Shown here: positions 34,962-44,739 of the stretch, piece by piece
How positions within the stretch are numbered: position 1 is the stretch's first letter
Layout of the letters: every line of letters begins with the position of its first letter
Assembly (NCBI GenBank): GCA_963711455.1
Contig: CAVQEH010000006.1
Coordinates: 930,001 to 994,000, forward strand
Reading direction: 5' to 3'
Source of the DNA: DATFVA01 sp963711455
Lineage (GTDB): Bacteria > Bacteroidota > Ignavibacteria > Ignavibacteriales > Ignavibacteriaceae
Length of the DNA: 64,000 bases
Position numbers and translations under genes: made by a program
Notes under the pieces: generated by a model
What the model saw: the letters and a program-made list of their open reading frames with translations, nothing else
Database searches by the model: none
Told to the model about the DNA's origin: nothing

Positions 34962-37592
34962 CTATGCCTGGCTAAAAAATTTATGAAAGATTCTGTTCCT
35001 TTTAATAAAATTCCGATAGAAAAATACTTTTACAGCATCATTAAAAATAAACCAGGCTAATGCATAACCAGTTACTATCAAGCCCCATTTCCATCCGACT
35101 GCAGGAACAAATATTCCGTATACCCCGACAAGTAATCCAAGCAATGCAGTGAGTAAAGAAGCTAATAAAAGTGGTTTTGAGGGGAAAGGTTTTTTGAAAA
35201 ACCAATCGCTTGTTCTAGTATTAAATATAGTAGCGTGACCTGCAATAATCAATTTGGTAAAAATAGCCGACTGAATTAATGCCTGTGGTAAGTTGGAATA
35301 AGTTTCCAGCAGGTAAAAAATTAAAAATGAAGAAATTACTCCTGCAACTCCCAGCAGAGTTGAAAGACCAAACAACTCCCTGTTATTCCATTTAACCGGG
35401 AAAGGATCGATTTTAGTATTATCGTATGCAATAGTTATTATAGGTATGTCATTCAACAAAGCAAGTATTATAATCATAATTGCAGTGACTGGATAAAAGT
35501 TAAAAATCAAAATTGAAAGAGTCATAAAAAAAATAACCCTGATTGTCTCAGCAATCCTGTAAACAGCATAGCTGTTCATCCTTTCGAAAATTACGCGTGC
35601 CTGCTTTATTGCATCGATAATTACCGATATACCGGGAGCCATTAGAACAAGGTCGGCTGCAGCCCTTGCGGCATCTGTAGCACCTGCAACAGCAATACCC
35701 GCATCAGCTTTTTTTAAAGCAGGAGCATCATTTACTCCATCTCCTGTCATCCCGACGATATGATCACCTTTTTGAAGCTGTTCAACAATTGTGTATTTGT
35801 CTTCCGGAAATACCTGTGCAAAACCTCCTGCACCTTCAATTATTCTTATCATTTCCGATTCGTGTTTCTTTCCTTTTCCGTCAGAAGGATGTTCGCTTTG
35901 AATAACACTTTCAAATTCTTTACCTACTTCTTTAGCTAACTCCTTAACTTTAGCTTCCGGCAGTTCAGGATTAATTTGCTTATGAATTATCCTCGCCAGA
36001 ATCTCAGTCATTTTTATGAGTTCTGAACTGTTGCCGGTTTTTAATTCATCGGCTTCAAGCACATTTGGGTTTAATCCCAGTTGATCTGAAATCTGTTTTG
36101 CAATAGCTACATTATCCCCGGTAACCATTTTCACATTTAACCCCAGTTTACCTGCTTCTGCAATTGTTTCTTTCGCATCATCACGCGGGGGATCGTATAA
36201 AGGTATTATACCAACGAAAATAAAACTTTTATCTTCTTCCTTTCTAACTGCCGTTCCAAGTGTTCTGTAACCTTTATCTGCAAAATCATTTATTGTTTTG
36301 GAAACAGCTTCACTATCGATACTATTCGATGAAAGTTTTATTATTACCTGCGGAGCTCCTTTGGTTATGATAATTCTTTTTCCATCTTTTACTACAACTG
36401 CTTCGGTTCTTTTATGAACAGGATCAAAAGGTGTAAACTTTTCAAGCTTATAATTTTTTAATTCTTCATACAATTTATTCTTCTTTAAATAGTCGAAGAC
36501 AGGGATTTCGATAGGATCATTATTTTCTTCTTTTGATGACAAAGCGGCATATATCATTAAATCTTTATTTTGAAAACCGGAATACGTAACCGGATCTGCG
36601 ACGGTCATCTGGTTCTGGGTTAATGTTCCTGTTTTATCTGAACATAAAATATCAATACCTGCCAGTTCTTCAATTGAAGCAAGCCTGCTGACAATTGCCT
36701 GTTTTTTTGCAAGATTTATTGCCCCGACAGCCATTGTAACAGTTAACACGGCAGGCAGCGCAACCGGAATCGCGGCAACAGTAAGGACAAGAGCAAACCT
36801 TAGAATATTGATCATATCTTCATGTCGGTAAAGCGCAGTCAGGATTATAATGATTACCATAGTTAAAGTTGTAAAAATCAGGTAGTTTCCAACCTTCACT
36901 ACCATTTTTTGAAAATGACTTTTTTCCTCTTTTTCCGCTTTAGCTACAAGTGAAACAGTTTTACCGAAATAAGTATTTAATCCTGTCAGTGTAACTACAG
37001 AAATCATTTCTCCCTGTTTTGCTACGGAATTTGCATAAGCAGTATCATTGCTGTGCTTTGTAACCGGGAGTGATTCCCCTGTTAATGCTGACTGATCAAT
37101 TTGTATATATTCGCCTTCAATTAATTTTACATCAGCCGGAAGAATTTCACCAATTTTTATTTTGATGATATCCCCCGGAACAAGTTCTTTTGCATCAATT
37201 GATTTAAATGTGCCGTCTCTTAGTACAGTAGCCTTTTTTGCAAGTTTTTGTTTTAATACACTTAAAGCACTGAGTGCTTTGCTTTCCTGCCATAGATCAA
37301 TAAATGCATTAACGAAAAGAAGCAAGGTAATTATTCCAAAGTCTTCCCACTTTTGGACCGAAGCAGAAAGTATAGCAGCAATTTCAATCATCCAGGGAAT
37401 TGGTCCCCAGAATCTTCGTATTACCCTGTGAAAAAATGTTTCGTCTTTTTCCGGAATTTCATTTAACCCATATTTCTTTATTCGCTCCTTTGCCTCATTC
37501 TCGCTCAACCCTTTTTCTTTGTTGGTATTTAACTCTTTTAAAATTTCTTCATAATTTTTTGATTGAAAATTATCCTTAATTGTATCTGCCAT
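34962..37592 (-). CDS. plasma-membrane proton-efflux P-type ATPase (P3A)
   Basis: 876 aa. The actuator motif SALTGESLPVTK, the phosphorylation motif ILCSDKTGTLTQNQ (Asp near residue 317), MVTGDNVAIAKQ and the hinge GMTGDGVNDAPALKKADAGIAV are all present. The N-terminal cation-ATPase domain and about ten membrane helices fit the P3A proton-pump subfamily. Between the nucleotide-binding domain and GGFAQVFPEDKY there is a charged insertion (about residues 525-575, ending in EHPSDGKGKKHES) that looks longer than usual. The pump exports protons using ATP; in bacteria it is found in acid-tolerant and sediment lineages. Confidence 0.94.
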   Translation of the reverse strand: MADTIKDNFQSKNYEEILKELNTNKEKGLSENEAKERIKKYGLNEIPEKDETFFHRVIRRFWGPIPWMIEIAAILSASVQKWEDFGIITLLLFVNAFIDLWQESKALSALSVLKQKLAKKATVLRDGTFKSIDAKELVPGDIIKIKIGEILPADVKLIEGEYIQIDQSALTGESLPVTKHSNDTAYANSVAKQGEMISVVTLTGLNTYFGKTVSLVAKAEKEEKSHFQKMVVKVGNYLIFTTLTMVIIIILTALYRHEDMINILRFALVLTVAAIPVALPAVLTVTMAVGAINLAKKQAIVSRLASIEELAGIDILCSDKTGTLTQNQMTVADPVTYSGFQNKDLMIYAALSSKEENNDPIEIPVFDYLKKNKLYEELKNYKLEKFTPFDPVHKRTEAVVVKDGKRIIITKGAPQVIIKLSSNSIDSEAVSKTINDFADKGYRTLGTAVRKEEDKSFIFVGIIPLYDPPRDDAKETIAEAGKLGLNVKMVTGDNVAIAKQISDQLGLNPNVLEADELKTGNSSELIKMTEILARIIHKQINPELPEAKVKELAKEVGKEFESVIQSEHPSDGKGKKHESEMIRIIEGAGGFAQVFPEDKYTIVEQLQKGDHIVGMTGDGVNDAPALKKADAGIAVAGATDAARAAADLVLMAPGISVIIDAIKQARVIFERMNSYAVYRIAETIRVIFFMTLSILIFNFYPVTAIMIIILALLNDIPIITIAYDNTKIDPFPVKWNNRELFGLSTLLGVAGVISSFLIFYLLETYSNLPQALIQSAIFTKLIIAGHATIFNTRTSDWFFKKPFPSKPLLLASLLTALLGLLVGVYGIFVPAVGWKWGLIVTGYALAWFIFNDAVKVFFYRNFIKRNRIFHKFFSQA

Positions 37593-37842
37593 ACATATTA
37601 CTCACTAAAAATTTTTAAATCGATTAATTGACAACCTGTCTTAAATAATTGTCTAATAGCAAAATATTTCATACAAAATTTCATTCAACTAAGAAATTGT
37701 TATTTAATCAACAGGAAATCCTCCCAACTGTTTTTCATATCATAAAAATTACAGATACCGGATTAGACTAAGAGTGATAGCAATTACGTTTAAACTAATT
37801 ACTATTGATAGGGAAATTGCGGTGATAAGAGAGGCTATCTAA

Positions 37843-38232
37843 TTAATGATATTTTGCCAAATGCAGTATTGCGAGAATAAGTGCAAAAATATCTTTGCTT
37901 ATTCCAAGGTATTTTCTGATTGCCGAAATAAATTCGTCTTCTTTTCTGATTGATATACTTTTTAATCCCCAGGCGATATTTTCTTCCATAACTTTATTCC
38001 TGTAATCATAAGTAAAACCATATTCATCAATATATTTCGATGAATAAGCTGCCTTTACGAATTCCCCCTTCAGCAGGGAGTTATCTGAATTACTCTGATG
38101 AAGTTTTAAGATAAAAGGAAAATTTCTTAAAGCCGATTCAGTAGTTGTACCGGAATGTATTTCCTGACCAAAATTGTTTATCGTTAAAGATAATATCATT
38201 AATGCAAAATATATAACAGATGCTTTATTCAT
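37843..38232 (-). CDS. small secreted protein, unknown function
   Basis: 129 aa. An N-terminal hydrophobic segment (SVIYFALMILSLTINNFGQE) looks like a signal peptide; a second short hydrophobic stretch ends the protein (KDIFALILAILHLAKYH). No family was recognised. It lies 42 nt downstream of a lipoprotein gene on the same strand. Confidence 0.5.
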   Translation of the reverse strand: MNKASVIYFALMILSLTINNFGQEIHSGTTTESALRNFPFILKLHQSNSDNSLLKGEFVKAAYSSKYIDEYGFTYDYRNKVMEENIAWGLKSISIRKEDEFISAIRKYLGISKDIFALILAILHLAKYH

Positions 38233-38274
38233 TCAACATAACAATAAAAATAATGGTCAGGAAATTTTTATTCT

Positions 38275-38697
38275 TTATTCAAACTGAACTACATCCGCCC
38301 TGATATTTACTTTAGCGCTTGTATAAAGTAAGAGAACATTCAATGCATCAGTGTCATATCTCACGTTTATCAATGCCAGCTTTTTTCCCTGTACTGAACC
38401 ATTTGCTGCTTCATAATTTTTCCACAGATTATCAATAGCTTCCTGGTATAATAACCCTGTTCCCGACACCCGGAAACAAGCAAAAGTATTTGTCAGAGGA
38501 CCATTGGGGAAGGTTAAGCCTAATAAATATCCTGCTTCAGATGAACCTGAAACATTAGTAGCTACAATTTTATAATTCGGTTCTCTTAGTTCAACATTAG
38601 TTGAATTGATTGATGTAAACATTCCTGAAGTAGCACACGCACTAAAAACCAAAGGAAGGAGCAGTAGAATTGGTAAAAATAAAATATTCCTTTTCAC
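38275..38697 (-). CDS. lipoprotein resembling DUF6567
   Basis: 140 aa. The signal peptide has a lipobox (LVFSACATSG). The mature part NVELREPNYKIVATNVSGSS followed by LYQEAIDNLWKNYEAANGSV and KLALINVRYDTDALNVLLLY resembles a conserved Bacteroidota lipoprotein family that I associate with DUF6567; the name is from memory and not checked. Function unknown, envelope location. Confidence 0.65.
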   Translation of the reverse strand: MKRNILFLPILLLLPLVFSACATSGMFTSINSTNVELREPNYKIVATNVSGSSEAGYLLGLTFPNGPLTNTFACFRVSGTGLLYQEAIDNLWKNYEAANGSVQGKKLALINVRYDTDALNVLLLYTSAKVNIRADVVQFE

Positions 38698-39512
38698 TTT
38701 GTACCTCCATGAATTATTGAAGTTATTATTTATTATTTAGTCCAACATATCGGGACATAATTCCATAAAGTATAATTTATTTCCCCGGCCGGAAGTGTTT
38801 AATTTTGACCAGAATAGAGTAACAGAAATAAACCTGGATTTGAAAATAATAATAAAATCTAAAAACTCCAGTCATTTTCTTAAAAAACTTATATTAAAAT
38901 GAATTAATTCTTACCTACCCTCAATTCTATTTGAAGTAATTTTAGTGAGGTGAAACAGAAACATATGGCAGAATAATCCCGGTTGAATGTATGTCAGAAA
39001 TGCAGTAGAATTCCGGGACACAGGAGAAGTATATGAGAAGTACGAGAGGAGTACGACTCAGATACCTGAGGTAAGAACATTGAAAATTAACTGAAAAATG
39101 ATGTTTAATTTTTTTGCCTCATCCTAATGGGTGCCATTCTGACATAAAGATTCCAACTGATTTTTCTTCATTTCATTTTAAGTACAAGTTGAACGAAGTA
39201 TAGCGCAATTAAAAGCCAATCATTTATCTTTTACCCTGTCGATTTATTTACAGTCCAAATCATTGCATAATCAATTTATTTTGGACGGATATGGTTCGAG
39301 AGTTTAAAGGGGTATTTAAGATTTTTATTGCCCCTTTTATTTAATTATAATATGTTTGCATATAAATATGCTTTGATTTCCGGGGATAAATAAGGTTGAG
39401 TTACTAAAAGGGAACCTCATAATTTTCACCCGGAGAAAATTGAAAAAACCAACAACTTTGAAATCTGATTCTTGAAATTTTTATGATGGAAAATCTTGTG
39501 GGGAATTAGCAA
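38698..39512. other. 815-base region without a recognisable gene
   Basis: Lies between divergent genes. It is AT-rich with stop codons in all frames, and no tRNA, repeat or long hairpin was recognised. The part 38990-39085 is less AT-rich and purine-dominated, with a repeated AGTACGAGAGGAGTACGA-like stretch, which might be a remnant or a small RNA, but I cannot support either. Promoters for the flanking genes must be inside. Confidence 0.35.
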
Positions 39513-40226
39513 ATGGTTTCTAAAATTTTTATCGTACTTGTTCTTCTGCAGACGATTTTATTTTCTCAGACTTTAAGGGTTAGTTTGGGCGGATCTTATC
39601 CGTTCCACTTAAAAGGCGGAACAAATGAAGATCCGAACATCCCTAGTGAATACCAGGATATTAAAGAAGCTCCTTCAATTGCGCAATTCTTTTCTAATGG
39701 AATCAGTCCCTATATTGATTTGTCCTACCGGTTTAATATTTCAAATTCTACTTACGATTTTGGTTTTGGAATATCTTACGAAGCTATTTCATTAAGCAAC
39801 ACTATGGAGAATTCAAAATATATCCTTGGAAATGAATTTAATAATAAAATTATCAGTCCATACCTGACACTTGGGAATAATATAAATGGCAATCGTTACT
39901 ATTTCATATTAGGAATTTCTTTTAACAATCCATCAGGCAAAGCAGTTGTACCTGCCGGAGTTTATTTTGAAAAGCCTTTGAACATGGAAGCCGGGTACAA
40001 ATCTTCTGCTTCTTTCAGAATCGGAGGCGGAGTTGATTTCAATATTTTGAATTACCTGGCACTCAACGTTGCGGCTGCAATAGACCTGAGAATGATAGTG
40101 AGAGATAATGTAAAATTTTACTCTGAAAATGAGTTAATCTTTGAAGCAAAACCTGTCGGGGATATTAATTTATCAGATAATACAATAGCATTGATTTCAG
40201 CAATAGCCTTTAACCTGCATTTATAG
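39513..40226 (+). CDS. outer-membrane beta-barrel protein
   Basis: 237 aa. Signal peptide (LVLLQTILFSQTL). The mature protein shows alternating strands (ISPYIDLSYRFNISNSTYDF, DFGFGISYEAISLS, RIGGGVDFNILNYLALNVAA) and ends in FNLHL, compatible with an eight-stranded barrel of the OmpX/porin-like type. It is 9 nt upstream of a lipoprotein and probably co-transcribed with it. Specific role unknown. Confidence 0.7.
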   Translation: MVSKIFIVLVLLQTILFSQTLRVSLGGSYPFHLKGGTNEDPNIPSEYQDIKEAPSIAQFFSNGISPYIDLSYRFNISNSTYDFGFGISYEAISLSNTMENSKYILGNEFNNKIISPYLTLGNNINGNRYYFILGISFNNPSGKAVVPAGVYFEKPLNMEAGYKSSASFRIGGGVDFNILNYLALNVAAAIDLRMIVRDNVKFYSENELIFEAKPVGDINLSDNTIALISAIAFNLHL

Positions 40227-40235
40227 CATTACATT

Positions 40236-41564
40236 ATGATAAAAAAAATTTTATTACTAATAATTTGTACTCATTTCATTTCCTGCTACGAAGATCCGAA
40301 GGGTTACATGGGGCTGGAATTAATTGAGAGTTCAGTAAAATATGAAATGAAAATATTATCTCCAGCCGATAATGAAACTGTAGAAGGCTATGCATTAGTA
40401 GTAACCGGTGTTTCGGGGGGAGCCGGCGAACTTACTTTTAGAAGCTACATAAACGGCAGCCTTGATAATTCAGATAAAGTAATACACAGCAGTTTTGATA
40501 ATCTCTTTTATTTATATATAAATGTAGATTCTATTTTCAACACTCCCTCTTCCTTCAAATTAAAAATAGAGGTTGAGGATGAAGATAATCGTGTACTGAG
40601 CAAAGAAATAAATCTCTCCACCAGGAAAAGAAATTTTTCAGGTATTCCGTATGCCATTACAGGTTATGGTATAAATAATTATCACTCCGGAGATTTTGAT
40701 AATAACAATACATTCTGGTATAACTTTCAACCGTTTTTTGTGAAAATCCAAAATGACCGGTTGACTGAAATAGAGAACCCGGCGTTCATCAGGAATTATT
40801 TTTGTTTGTGTACAGATGATACTAACCAGGTATGGATACTGGGTGAAACTCAGGGTAATAAAACTATCCTGGCAAAATACAATGGACTGCAATGGTATTC
40901 CTATCCTGTCTCTGATGATTATATAAATTCAGAAGAAATTGAAGTTGATAAGAACGGCGCTTTCTGGTTTTTTAATGAGTACCCGTACAAAATCTATTCT
41001 TATAAAAACGGAACAATAAATACGTATGATGATTCGAATATTCCTGTAAACCTCGCCCCGCACTTTGATGGATTTCACTCAATGGCAATTGATAATGATA
41101 ATAATAAATGGTTCGGTACAAGCAATTCTCTTTTTAAATTTGACGGCAGTAACTGGGAAGTTTTTGATATTAATCTTGTTGAATATTATTCACAAACCTC
41201 AATCTTTAAAATTTATCCGGATAACAACAACGGACTTTGGCTGGGTACAAACTGGGGCTTGCTTTTTTTTAAAGACGGTAAATTACAGTTCAGAGTTAGT
41301 ACAATGGTTTCTTATTTTCTTATAACCGGATTAGGCGAAGACCTGAACGGAAATTTATGGGCGGTTTCAGCCAGCGGGGGAGTTGTAAAAGTAAATCTGC
41401 AGACAGGTTCTGTAGTTCACTATTCAATTGATCAAATAAAATCATATCTGAATCAAGATAATATTGGCAATTTTATTAGTCTGAATATTGATAAAACAGG
41501 AAATGTCTGGATAGTATCTTCAATGAACAACGGGCTGGATAATAATTTTATTAAAATTTATTAG
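40236..41564 (+). CDS. lipoprotein with two-component-regulator-type propeller repeats
   Basis: 442 aa. The lipobox is HFISCYED. After an Ig-like stretch (about residues 30-130), propeller blades of the two-component regulator type follow: NKWFGTSNSLFKFDGSNWEVF, GLWLGTNWGLLFFKDGKLQF, NLWAVSASGGVVKVN and NVWIVSS. No kinase or DNA-binding domain is attached, so this is a stand-alone surface or periplasmic propeller. Co-oriented with the preceding barrel. Confidence 0.75.
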   Translation: MIKKILLLIICTHFISCYEDPKGYMGLELIESSVKYEMKILSPADNETVEGYALVVTGVSGGAGELTFRSYINGSLDNSDKVIHSSFDNLFYLYINVDSIFNTPSSFKLKIEVEDEDNRVLSKEINLSTRKRNFSGIPYAITGYGINNYHSGDFDNNNTFWYNFQPFFVKIQNDRLTEIENPAFIRNYFCLCTDDTNQVWILGETQGNKTILAKYNGLQWYSYPVSDDYINSEEIEVDKNGAFWFFNEYPYKIYSYKNGTINTYDDSNIPVNLAPHFDGFHSMAIDNDNNKWFGTSNSLFKFDGSNWEVFDINLVEYYSQTSIFKIYPDNNNGLWLGTNWGLLFFKDGKLQFRVSTMVSYFLITGLGEDLNGNLWAVSASGGVVKVNLQTGSVVHYSIDQIKSYLNQDNIGNFISLNIDKTGNVWIVSSMNNGLDNNFIKIY

Positions 41565-41622
41565 GTCAAATAATTTATCAAGATGCATTTTAGTGTAAGG
41601 AAAAAACAGAAGGAGAACTAAA

Positions 41623-42276
41623 ATGAAAAAAAATATAGTAATAATTTCCTTAATTGCTCTATTATTTGCTGGATGTAAAACTTTTTCGCCATTCCCGCAT
41701 TCAAGGAATTACGAACCGTTAGAATGGGAGAAAGCATATTTCGACAGCTCGATAAAAAATGTTATGCCTTCCGATATCGTCAATTCAGGGAATGAATATG
41801 TCAATAAACAAATTCACTGGGTCGGAATAATCGATACATTTTTTGTAACTAATAGTGATACTGATTCATCTGTCATCGCAAAGATTTTATTTGACCAGAA
41901 ATTTTATGATTACATTGAAGATTTTAGTATACAGGATGAAAGAATTTTTCTATCGCCAAAAGGGGATGGCAAATTTGAAATGGTAAAAGTATTTAATGAT
42001 TTGCCATCAGATTCGGTTAAAGCATCTTTATCGTTTTTCACAAAGGATAAATCTCTTGGTTTTTGTTATGGTGTTTATCAATATTCTGAAAACGGAATGC
42101 CGGTGCTTGAAAAAGGTGTGATTCGTTTTATCCCTCATTTTTATTACTCTACAAATATATTCAGTTACGATGTTGAAAGAGATTCCACCGGTAAAATAAT
42201 GACTGATAAAGAAGGACTTCCTGTATTAACGGATTTCAAAACATTAAATTTACCCGGGGCAGGACAGAATAAATAA
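41623..42276 (+). CDS. lipoprotein of unknown function
   Basis: 217 aa. Preceded by a strong ribosome-binding site (AGAAGGAGAA). The signal peptide ends at LLFAGCKTFS. The mature part begins SRNYEPLEWEKAYFDSSIKNVMPSD, and a region around YVNKQIHWVGIIDTF may be an OB/Slp-like domain, since Slp-family lipoproteins have a comparable 'VRWGG' segment. That similarity is weak. It lies 18 nt before the broken kinase-like gene. Confidence 0.6.
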   Translation: MKKNIVIISLIALLFAGCKTFSPFPHSRNYEPLEWEKAYFDSSIKNVMPSDIVNSGNEYVNKQIHWVGIIDTFFVTNSDTDSSVIAKILFDQKFYDYIEDFSIQDERIFLSPKGDGKFEMVKVFNDLPSDSVKASLSFFTKDKSLGFCYGVYQYSENGMPVLEKGVIRFIPHFYYSTNIFSYDVERDSTGKIMTDKEGLPVLTDFKTLNLPGAGQNK

Positions 42277-42294
42277 TAATCAATCAAAGATTAA

Positions 42295-42834
42295 ATGCCT
42301 GTGCCATTCGATAATTCCATTTACATTTTCATAGGACAAAAGGGGAGCGGTAAATCTTTTACCGGAAAGATTGTACAGGATTTATATGGCATATATTTTA
42401 TCAGGGTTGAAGATATTGCGAAGCAAATAAAGAAGGGAAGATCGATTGATGATGATTCATATCATAAAGAAGTATTTAATCAAATTGAATCTTATTTGCG
42501 AAAAGTATTAAAGAGCAATTCTCATATTATTTTTGAATCCAACGGGCTGACAAGCCATTTTGATCTTATGCTTGAAAACCTGGAAAGAGATTAAAATGTC
42601 ATCTGCATTTATGTTGAGGCTGAACCTGAGTTATGTCTTGAAAGAGTTAAAAGCAGGGACCAATCAATTCATATTAATGTTTCCGATGAAGAGGTTCTGA
42701 AAATAAATTCATTAGTCCATGAAAAAAACTTTGTTTGTGATTTTGTTATAGATAATAACAACAGCAAAGAAAAACTTATGAAAGCATTGGAAAATATTTT
42801 CAATTCCGGAACAAATAAGATTGAACACAACTAA
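42295..42834 (+). pseudogene. P-loop kinase-like gene interrupted by an in-frame stop
   Basis: The first part (42295-42594, 99 aa) starts with a Walker A motif, IFIGQKGSGKSFTGKIVQ, and resembles shikimate/adenylate-kinase-like NTPases. A TAA at 42592 interrupts it, but the same frame continues to 42834 with NVICIYVEAEPELCLERVKS, the kinase 'lid' segment RDQSIHINVS and a final helix. The whole would be about 179 aa, a normal size for such kinases. No other frame disruption was found. Either a recent nonsense mutation or a base error is possible. Confidence 0.7.
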
Positions 42835-42885
42835 TCTGCTTTCCCGGAAAATCTTTTTTTATTAACTCCTTTATCTTTACGGTTA

Positions 42886-44376
42886 TTATTTTCTCTCCTT
42901 CCTCAATTGATTTATCAACTGGTGCATATCATTCAGGTTTTTTGTTAAGTACCACCAGCCGTTCTTAAATGCTGCATAATCGGGTCCTGACATAGCTGAA
43001 GAGTACCGGACGGAATTTGCATAAAACAACCATTGCTGTATCCACATTTGTTCAATTCCTTCATCAAAAGGATTTTTATTGTCTGCTAATTTTTCCTTCC
43101 ATGCAGATGAAACTAAATCCGTTGCAGCAGCTACCATTTTATCGGTTTCTTGTAAGGTATTGTCCATCTTTTCAAACCAGGAAGTAACCCAGTTGTTGCC
43201 ATGGCACGATGAACAAATTTTCTCCATATTTTCTTTTCTCGCTGCCTGCTCATCAGAACTGATTAAAAAATCTTTTGCAAGAATGTCATTAAAAGTAGTC
43301 GGTATTGGTAATCCATCCTGGTTTTTTATTTCATAAGTTTTTCCGCTTTTAGGCTGAGGATGTGAATAAATTAATCCGAACACTCTTACCCACAACCTGC
43401 TTCCGAAATCGTGAGAGCGGTTCGCAATTACATCTCCCTGCGAATTAACAACAAGACTATTATGGCAGACAGCGCAGGTAGGAGCTGTAAAATCTGATCC
43501 CAATTTCCATGGAACATCTTCCCAGTTCCATTTTTCTTTTTTTGATTCGAAAATATTTCCGTGCTTGCTTTCATCATATATATTATATGCCGGCACATCG
43601 GGCTCAAGATGACATTGTTCGCAGGTATTCGGCTGTCTTGCTATTTCAATTGAGAAGCTGTGCCTCGGATGACAGGCAGTACAGGAACCATGACTGCCGT
43701 CTGGATTAATTCTTCCGACTCCCTGGTTCGGCCAGTCTGTCAGCTTTGGAACTTCAATATCACCAAGATCAGTTGAAATAGTTCTCGTTCCTTCAACTTT
43801 TATTTCGGTTCCGTGGCAGGCATAGCAGGTTTCATTTTTTGTGAAATGTGTTGCCTCAGCCATATTTATTTTATTCTGTTTAATCTCCTTTACACCTAAA
43901 GTAGTATTTACTAGCGTATGGTAAACAGGATTCTTCCTCAGGTTATCAAGTGCATTTGCCTTTTTGCTGTCCCGGTATTCATTTGCTTCGTCTTCGTGAC
44001 AGGTGCTGCAGTCATTGGGCGAAACGACTATATTTATTTTATATCCGAAATGCTCAAAGTTATCTTTATGCTTGTCGGCATTTAAGCTGTGGCATTCATA
44101 GCAGCCGACAACAACATCATTTAAATCAGCCGGCACTTCAGTGCTTGAAACACGCCGTTCGTTATCAGGTTTTTGAACAGCCATACTGAAGCTGTTTTTT
44201 GAGTGAAGACTGGTTTTCCAGTCGGCTACAATTCCGGGAGTAACAGTTTCATGGCAGCTAATGCAATCCTGTGTTTCGGAGCTGATTTTTGGATTATCAG
44301 TTTTCGTAAAAGAAAAAGTTACTAAAGCTAATAGTAAAAATGGGATGCTTAAAAGATTTGATATACGTAATTTCAT
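42886..44376 (-). CDS. octaheme cytochrome c, hydroxylamine oxidoreductase (HAO)-like
   Basis: 496 aa from the ATG at 44376 with the ribosome-binding site GGGGAGAAT; an upstream in-frame start adds 13 residues before the signal peptide. The protein has eight CxxCH heme motifs: CISCH, CYECH, CSTCH, CYACH, CTACH, CEQCH, CAVCH and CSSCH. Spacing, the segment ESKHGNIFES, APTCAVCHNS and a C-terminal helical region with NSVRYSSAMSGPDY fit the HAO/octaheme reductase superfamily. Members oxidise hydroxylamine or reduce nitrite/hydroxylamine. No quinol dehydrogenase or other redox partner is adjacent. Direction of catalysis cannot be deduced from sequence alone. Confidence 0.85.
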   Translation of the reverse strand: MKLRISNLLSIPFLLLALVTFSFTKTDNPKISSETQDCISCHETVTPGIVADWKTSLHSKNSFSMAVQKPDNERRVSSTEVPADLNDVVVGCYECHSLNADKHKDNFEHFGYKINIVVSPNDCSTCHEDEANEYRDSKKANALDNLRKNPVYHTLVNTTLGVKEIKQNKINMAEATHFTKNETCYACHGTEIKVEGTRTISTDLGDIEVPKLTDWPNQGVGRINPDGSHGSCTACHPRHSFSIEIARQPNTCEQCHLEPDVPAYNIYDESKHGNIFESKKEKWNWEDVPWKLGSDFTAPTCAVCHNSLVVNSQGDVIANRSHDFGSRLWVRVFGLIYSHPQPKSGKTYEIKNQDGLPIPTTFNDILAKDFLISSDEQAARKENMEKICSSCHGNNWVTSWFEKMDNTLQETDKMVAAATDLVSSAWKEKLADNKNPFDEGIEQMWIQQWLFYANSVRYSSAMSGPDYAAFKNGWWYLTKNLNDMHQLINQLRKERK

Positions 44377-44560
44377 ATTCTCCCCGCCAATCTGATTATT
44401 AAAACTCGGTATCATTTAACTATAAATAGTTGTATACCGGACAATTTTTTATTAGTTGTAACTAACAACTTTTTTCATTGTAAATCAAGATGATTTAAAA
44501 ATAATTGAAATTCATCAGTGATGTTCTGTTTTTAAATAAATAATAAAATAATTTATTACC

Positions 44561-44676
44561 GTCAGTTTCAACTGACTGAGTTGCAAAAGAAATTTGCTTT
44601 ATGGTTTTAGCCTCATTGGTTATGTGGCTGAAGCCCGGTGCCTTACCGGGAACTCTATCCGTTTGCTGAAGCAAAC
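44561..44676. repeat. cluster of four perfect hairpins
   Basis: Four small perfect inverted repeats occur in 116 bases: GTCAGTT/AACTGAC at 44561-44576, GCAAA/TTTGC at 44583-44597, CCCGGT/ACCGGG at 44634-44650 and GTTTGC/GCAAAC at 44661-44676. The cluster does not belong to any gene. It resembles the REP-like palindromic filler common between genes in this bacterial group; it could also contribute to termination. Confidence 0.6.
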
Positions 44677-44739
44677 AGAAATATTTTGACCGGTTTATTA
44701 TATGAAATTAAACAGAAGCATTCTGCTGAATTAAGTTTA

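Noticed and set aside
39000..39085. Purine-rich stretch that looked like an RNA gene
   Set aside because: No conserved tmRNA, RNase P or SRP element could be identified and no stable fold was obvious by eye.
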